A stretch of DNA of 8,055 nt, taken from an uncultured Lachnospiraceae bacterium. GTDB lineage: Bacteria > Bacillota_A > Clostridia > Lachnospirales > Lachnospiraceae. The notes under the pieces are model-generated. The model was not told the DNA's origin, searched no databases, and was given only the letters and a program-made list of their open reading frames with translations. This document shows, piece after piece, positions 7,034-8,055 of this stretch; the first letter of the stretch is position 1, and every line of letters starts with the position of its first letter. A program made the position numbers and the translations under genes. The stretch covers positions 1 through 8,055 of the forward strand of contig CACXGS010000200.1 of assembly GCA_902767195.1 (NCBI GenBank), in the 5' to 3' direction.

Positions 7034-7050
7034 GCGCAGCGATTCTGCGC
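7034..7050 (-). other. Perfect 6-bp hairpin in the predicted yicC leader
   Basis: GCGCAG and CTGCGC form a perfect six-base-pair GC-rich stem with a five-base loop. It lies about 10-25 bases after the predicted transcription start of the yicC unit and about 22 bases before the ribosome binding site. It is not followed by a U tract on either strand, so it is not a standard intrinsic terminator. It may stabilise the 5' end of the mRNA or act as a weak stop for upstream readthrough. No function is shown. Confidence 0.4.
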
Positions 7051-7064
7051 GATATCAACAAATA

Positions 7065-7093
7065 ATTATAACGGATAAAACTATCTCCGTCAA
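7065..7093 (-). promoter_or_regulatory. Near-consensus sigma-A promoter of the yicC-remA-gmk-rpoZ unit
   Basis: TTGACG at 7088-7093 (5 of 6 to consensus) is separated by exactly 17 bases from a perfect TATAAT at 7065-7070 on the minus strand. Transcription should begin near 7058, giving a leader of about 58 bases. The -35 box overlaps the stop codon of the upstream repeat protein. This is the strongest promoter visible in the window. Confidence 0.82.
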
Positions 7094-7818
7094 CGATGGA
7101 TTCCTTTTCTTTTCCTTTTTACCTTATCTGCGGCAGTCCCTGCTTTCTCTTTCACAATCTCCGCTGCATCTCCTGCTTTTTTCTTCACGGCCCCCGCAGC
7201 GTCTCCGGCTTTGCTCTTCACGGCCCCCGCAGCGTCTCCGGCCTTGCTCTTCACAGCCCCTGCAGCGTCTCCGGCTTTGTTCTTCACCACTTCCGCAGCA
7301 TCCTCAGCCTTGCTCTTTACCACTTCCGCGGCATCCTCGGCCTTGCTCTTTACCACTTCTGCGGCATCCTCGGCTCTCTCTATCACTCTGTCAGCCACAG
7401 ATTCTACAGAAGGTGTCTTTTTTCCGCTTCTCTTTTTCTGGCCGGCTTTTTTTCCTGCCGTCTTTTTTGGCGCCGGCTTCTCTGCCTTTTTCTCCTGCTT
7501 TTCCGGATTATAGGTCAGCTTCCTCAGCACATCCAAAGCATACCGGTCTCCCTCCACATACAAATCCCCATAGGCACAAGGATCGATTCGACCTTTGGCA
7601 ATCCCCAGCAAAGTGTCGGCATCCGTGGTGATCAGAGTATCTCTGTCATAGTATTCAAAGGGCTCCACATAAATGTGTCCGTCTCTGAACTCCATGTACA
7701 GGGCTCCATGTCCCTCGCCCCAGATATTAAACTGGACGGCAAGATGCCGTTCCACAAAAGAGGCATCCATGGGTTCATATATTTCTTTCATACTCGATAC
7801 GATATGCTCATACATCAT
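7090..7818 (-). CDS. SCP2-like domain protein with H1-like linker and eight 11-residue repeats
   Basis: This 242-residue protein has three parts. Residues 1-103 resemble the SCP2 (sterol carrier) fold: AVQFNIWGEGHGALYMEFRDGHIYVE, then DTLITTDADTLLGIAKGRIDP and LYVEGDRYALDVL, the order expected for that family, whose members bind hydrophobic ligands. Residues 104-140 are a Lys/Pro/Ala-rich linker (PAPKKTAGKKAGQKKRSGKK) like histone-H1 tails. Residues 147-234 are eight tandem 11-mers of the form SKAxDAAxxVK, followed by the basic tail RKRKGIHR. The 11-residue period is that of LEA-like, apolipoprotein and synuclein helices, which lie along membranes or protect proteins. There is no signal peptide or membrane segment, so it is probably cytoplasmic. 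AGGAGG lies 8 bases before the ATG, overlapping the end of the upstream gene, so the two are probably co-transcribed. The domain call is by eye; the cellular role is unknown. Confidence 0.82.
   Translation of the reverse strand: MMYEHIVSSMKEIYEPMDASFVERHLAVQFNIWGEGHGALYMEFRDGHIYVEPFEYYDRDTLITTDADTLLGIAKGRIDPCAYGDLYVEGDRYALDVLRKLTYNPEKQEKKAEKPAPKKTAGKKAGQKKRSGKKTPSVESVADRVIERAEDAAEVVKSKAEDAAEVVKSKAEDAAEVVKNKAGDAAGAVKSKAGDAAGAVKSKAGDAAGAVKKKAGDAAEIVKEKAGTAADKVKRKRKGIHR
7117..7380 (-). repeat. 33-bp tandem repeat, eight in-frame units encoding 11-mers
   Basis: Eight consecutive 33-base units encode the 11-residue repeats. In reading order, three units are of the type AEDAAEVVK, three of the type AGDAAGAVK, one is a hybrid (AGDAAEIVK) and the last is diverged (AGTAADKVK). 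Neighbouring units differ at only a few bases, as expected from recent duplication by slippage or unequal recombination. Each copy change keeps the reading frame. Confidence 0.93.
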
Positions 7819-7821
7819 AGG

Positions 7822-8055
7822 TCAATCCTCCTTATTCTCTGTATTGCGAATCTTCAAATCTTTTTCAAGACATTTCAGATAATGGAGAGCTACTCCTCCG
7901 GCGGAAGGTACGAAAAATCCCGCATCCAGCTCGTCAAAGCGGAAGCTTTTGGGGCCTCCCTCCTCCATGCGCTGCCAGAATCCCATCATCTCATGATAGG
8001 TAAGGTAATAGCATAATCTCCTCCCTGTATAATAGATCAGCAGAAAGCTCACTCC
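7822..8055 (-). CDS. Unrecognised small protein, probably cut by right window edge
   Basis: The frame is open from the right edge to a TGA at 7822-7824, giving at least 77 residues. A GTG at 8050-8052 could be the start, but the upstream sequence is not visible, so it is treated as partial. The product begins with a hydrophobic and aromatic stretch (SFLLIYYTGRRLCYYLTY), then EMMGFWQRMEEGGPKS, FRFDELDAGFFVPSAGG and a charged helix-like end (HYLKCLEKDLKIRNTENKED). The composition and codon use look like a real protein, and its 3' end holds the ribosome binding site of the repeat protein only three bases further on, which supports co-transcription. I do not recognise the family. A strong-looking GGGAGGAG near 8020 precedes an ATG in another frame that stops within a few codons, so it is probably fortuitous. 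Confidence 0.6.
   Translation of the reverse strand, partial: GVSFLLIYYTGRRLCYYLTYHEMMGFWQRMEEGGPKSFRFDELDAGFFVPSAGGVALHYLKCLEKDLKIRNTENKED

Noticed and set aside
7034..7050. GCGCAG/CTGCGC hairpin as an intrinsic terminator for the repeat gene
   Set aside because: No U tract follows on the minus strand, and it lies downstream of a near-consensus promoter. It is kept only as a leader hairpin.
7117..7380. 33-bp repeats as a CRISPR array
   Set aside because: The units are directly adjacent with no unique spacers, and they encode a continuous in-frame 11-residue protein repeat.
7096..8016. Long plus-strand open frame of about 306 codons across the repeat region
   Set aside because: It is antisense to the repeat protein; its Ser/Phe/Leu/His-rich product simply mirrors the Lys/Ala/Glu codons and the 33-bp repeat. 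It has no convincing ribosome binding site and no family features.

Overview
The window looks like a core-genome segment of a Firmicute of the class Clostridia, most likely Lachnospiraceae-like. This rests on gene order and protein style (RpoZ beginning MLHPSYTELM, a MurE-like ligase beside priA, RemA between yicC and gmk). It is inference from familiarity, not a database search. Every gene I accept is on the minus strand, so transcription runs from the right edge to the left edge. No rRNA, tRNA, CRISPR array, insertion sequence or prophage gene is visible.

Right part (about 7090-8055): the 3' part of a small unrecognised gene is followed, 3 bases after its stop codon, by an unusual 242-residue protein. 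This protein has an SCP2-type lipid-binding-like domain, a histone-H1-like Lys/Ala/Pro linker and eight tandem 11-residue amphipathic repeats, encoded by a 33-bp tandem repeat. It is the least ordinary item in the window.

Middle (4848-7093): a near-consensus sigma-A promoter, whose -35 box overlaps the stop codon of the repeat protein, drives yicC-remA-gmk-rpoZ. These encode a YicC-family endoribonuclease, the RemA/DUF370 DNA-binding regulator, guanylate kinase and the RNA polymerase omega subunit. yicC and remA both appear to start at TTG. A branched hairpin followed by a U7 tract ends this unit just after rpoZ.

Left part (1-4692): after an AT-rich gap of about 240 bases with a plausible second promoter comes a tightly packed unit, murE-like, priA, def, fmt. 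These encode a UDP-MurNAc-tripeptide synthetase-type ligase, the primosomal replication-restart helicase, peptide deformylase and methionyl-tRNA formyltransferase (cut by the left edge). murE/priA and def/fmt overlap. def and fmt act on the same pathway: Fmt formylates initiator Met-tRNA and Def removes the formyl group from the finished protein. In Bacillus subtilis the corresponding cluster carries coaBC between rpoZ and priA; here a divergent murE-like gene with its own promoter occupies that slot.

Overall this is a conserved information-processing and cell-wall cluster, with one lineage-specific, repeat-bearing gene pair at its upstream end.
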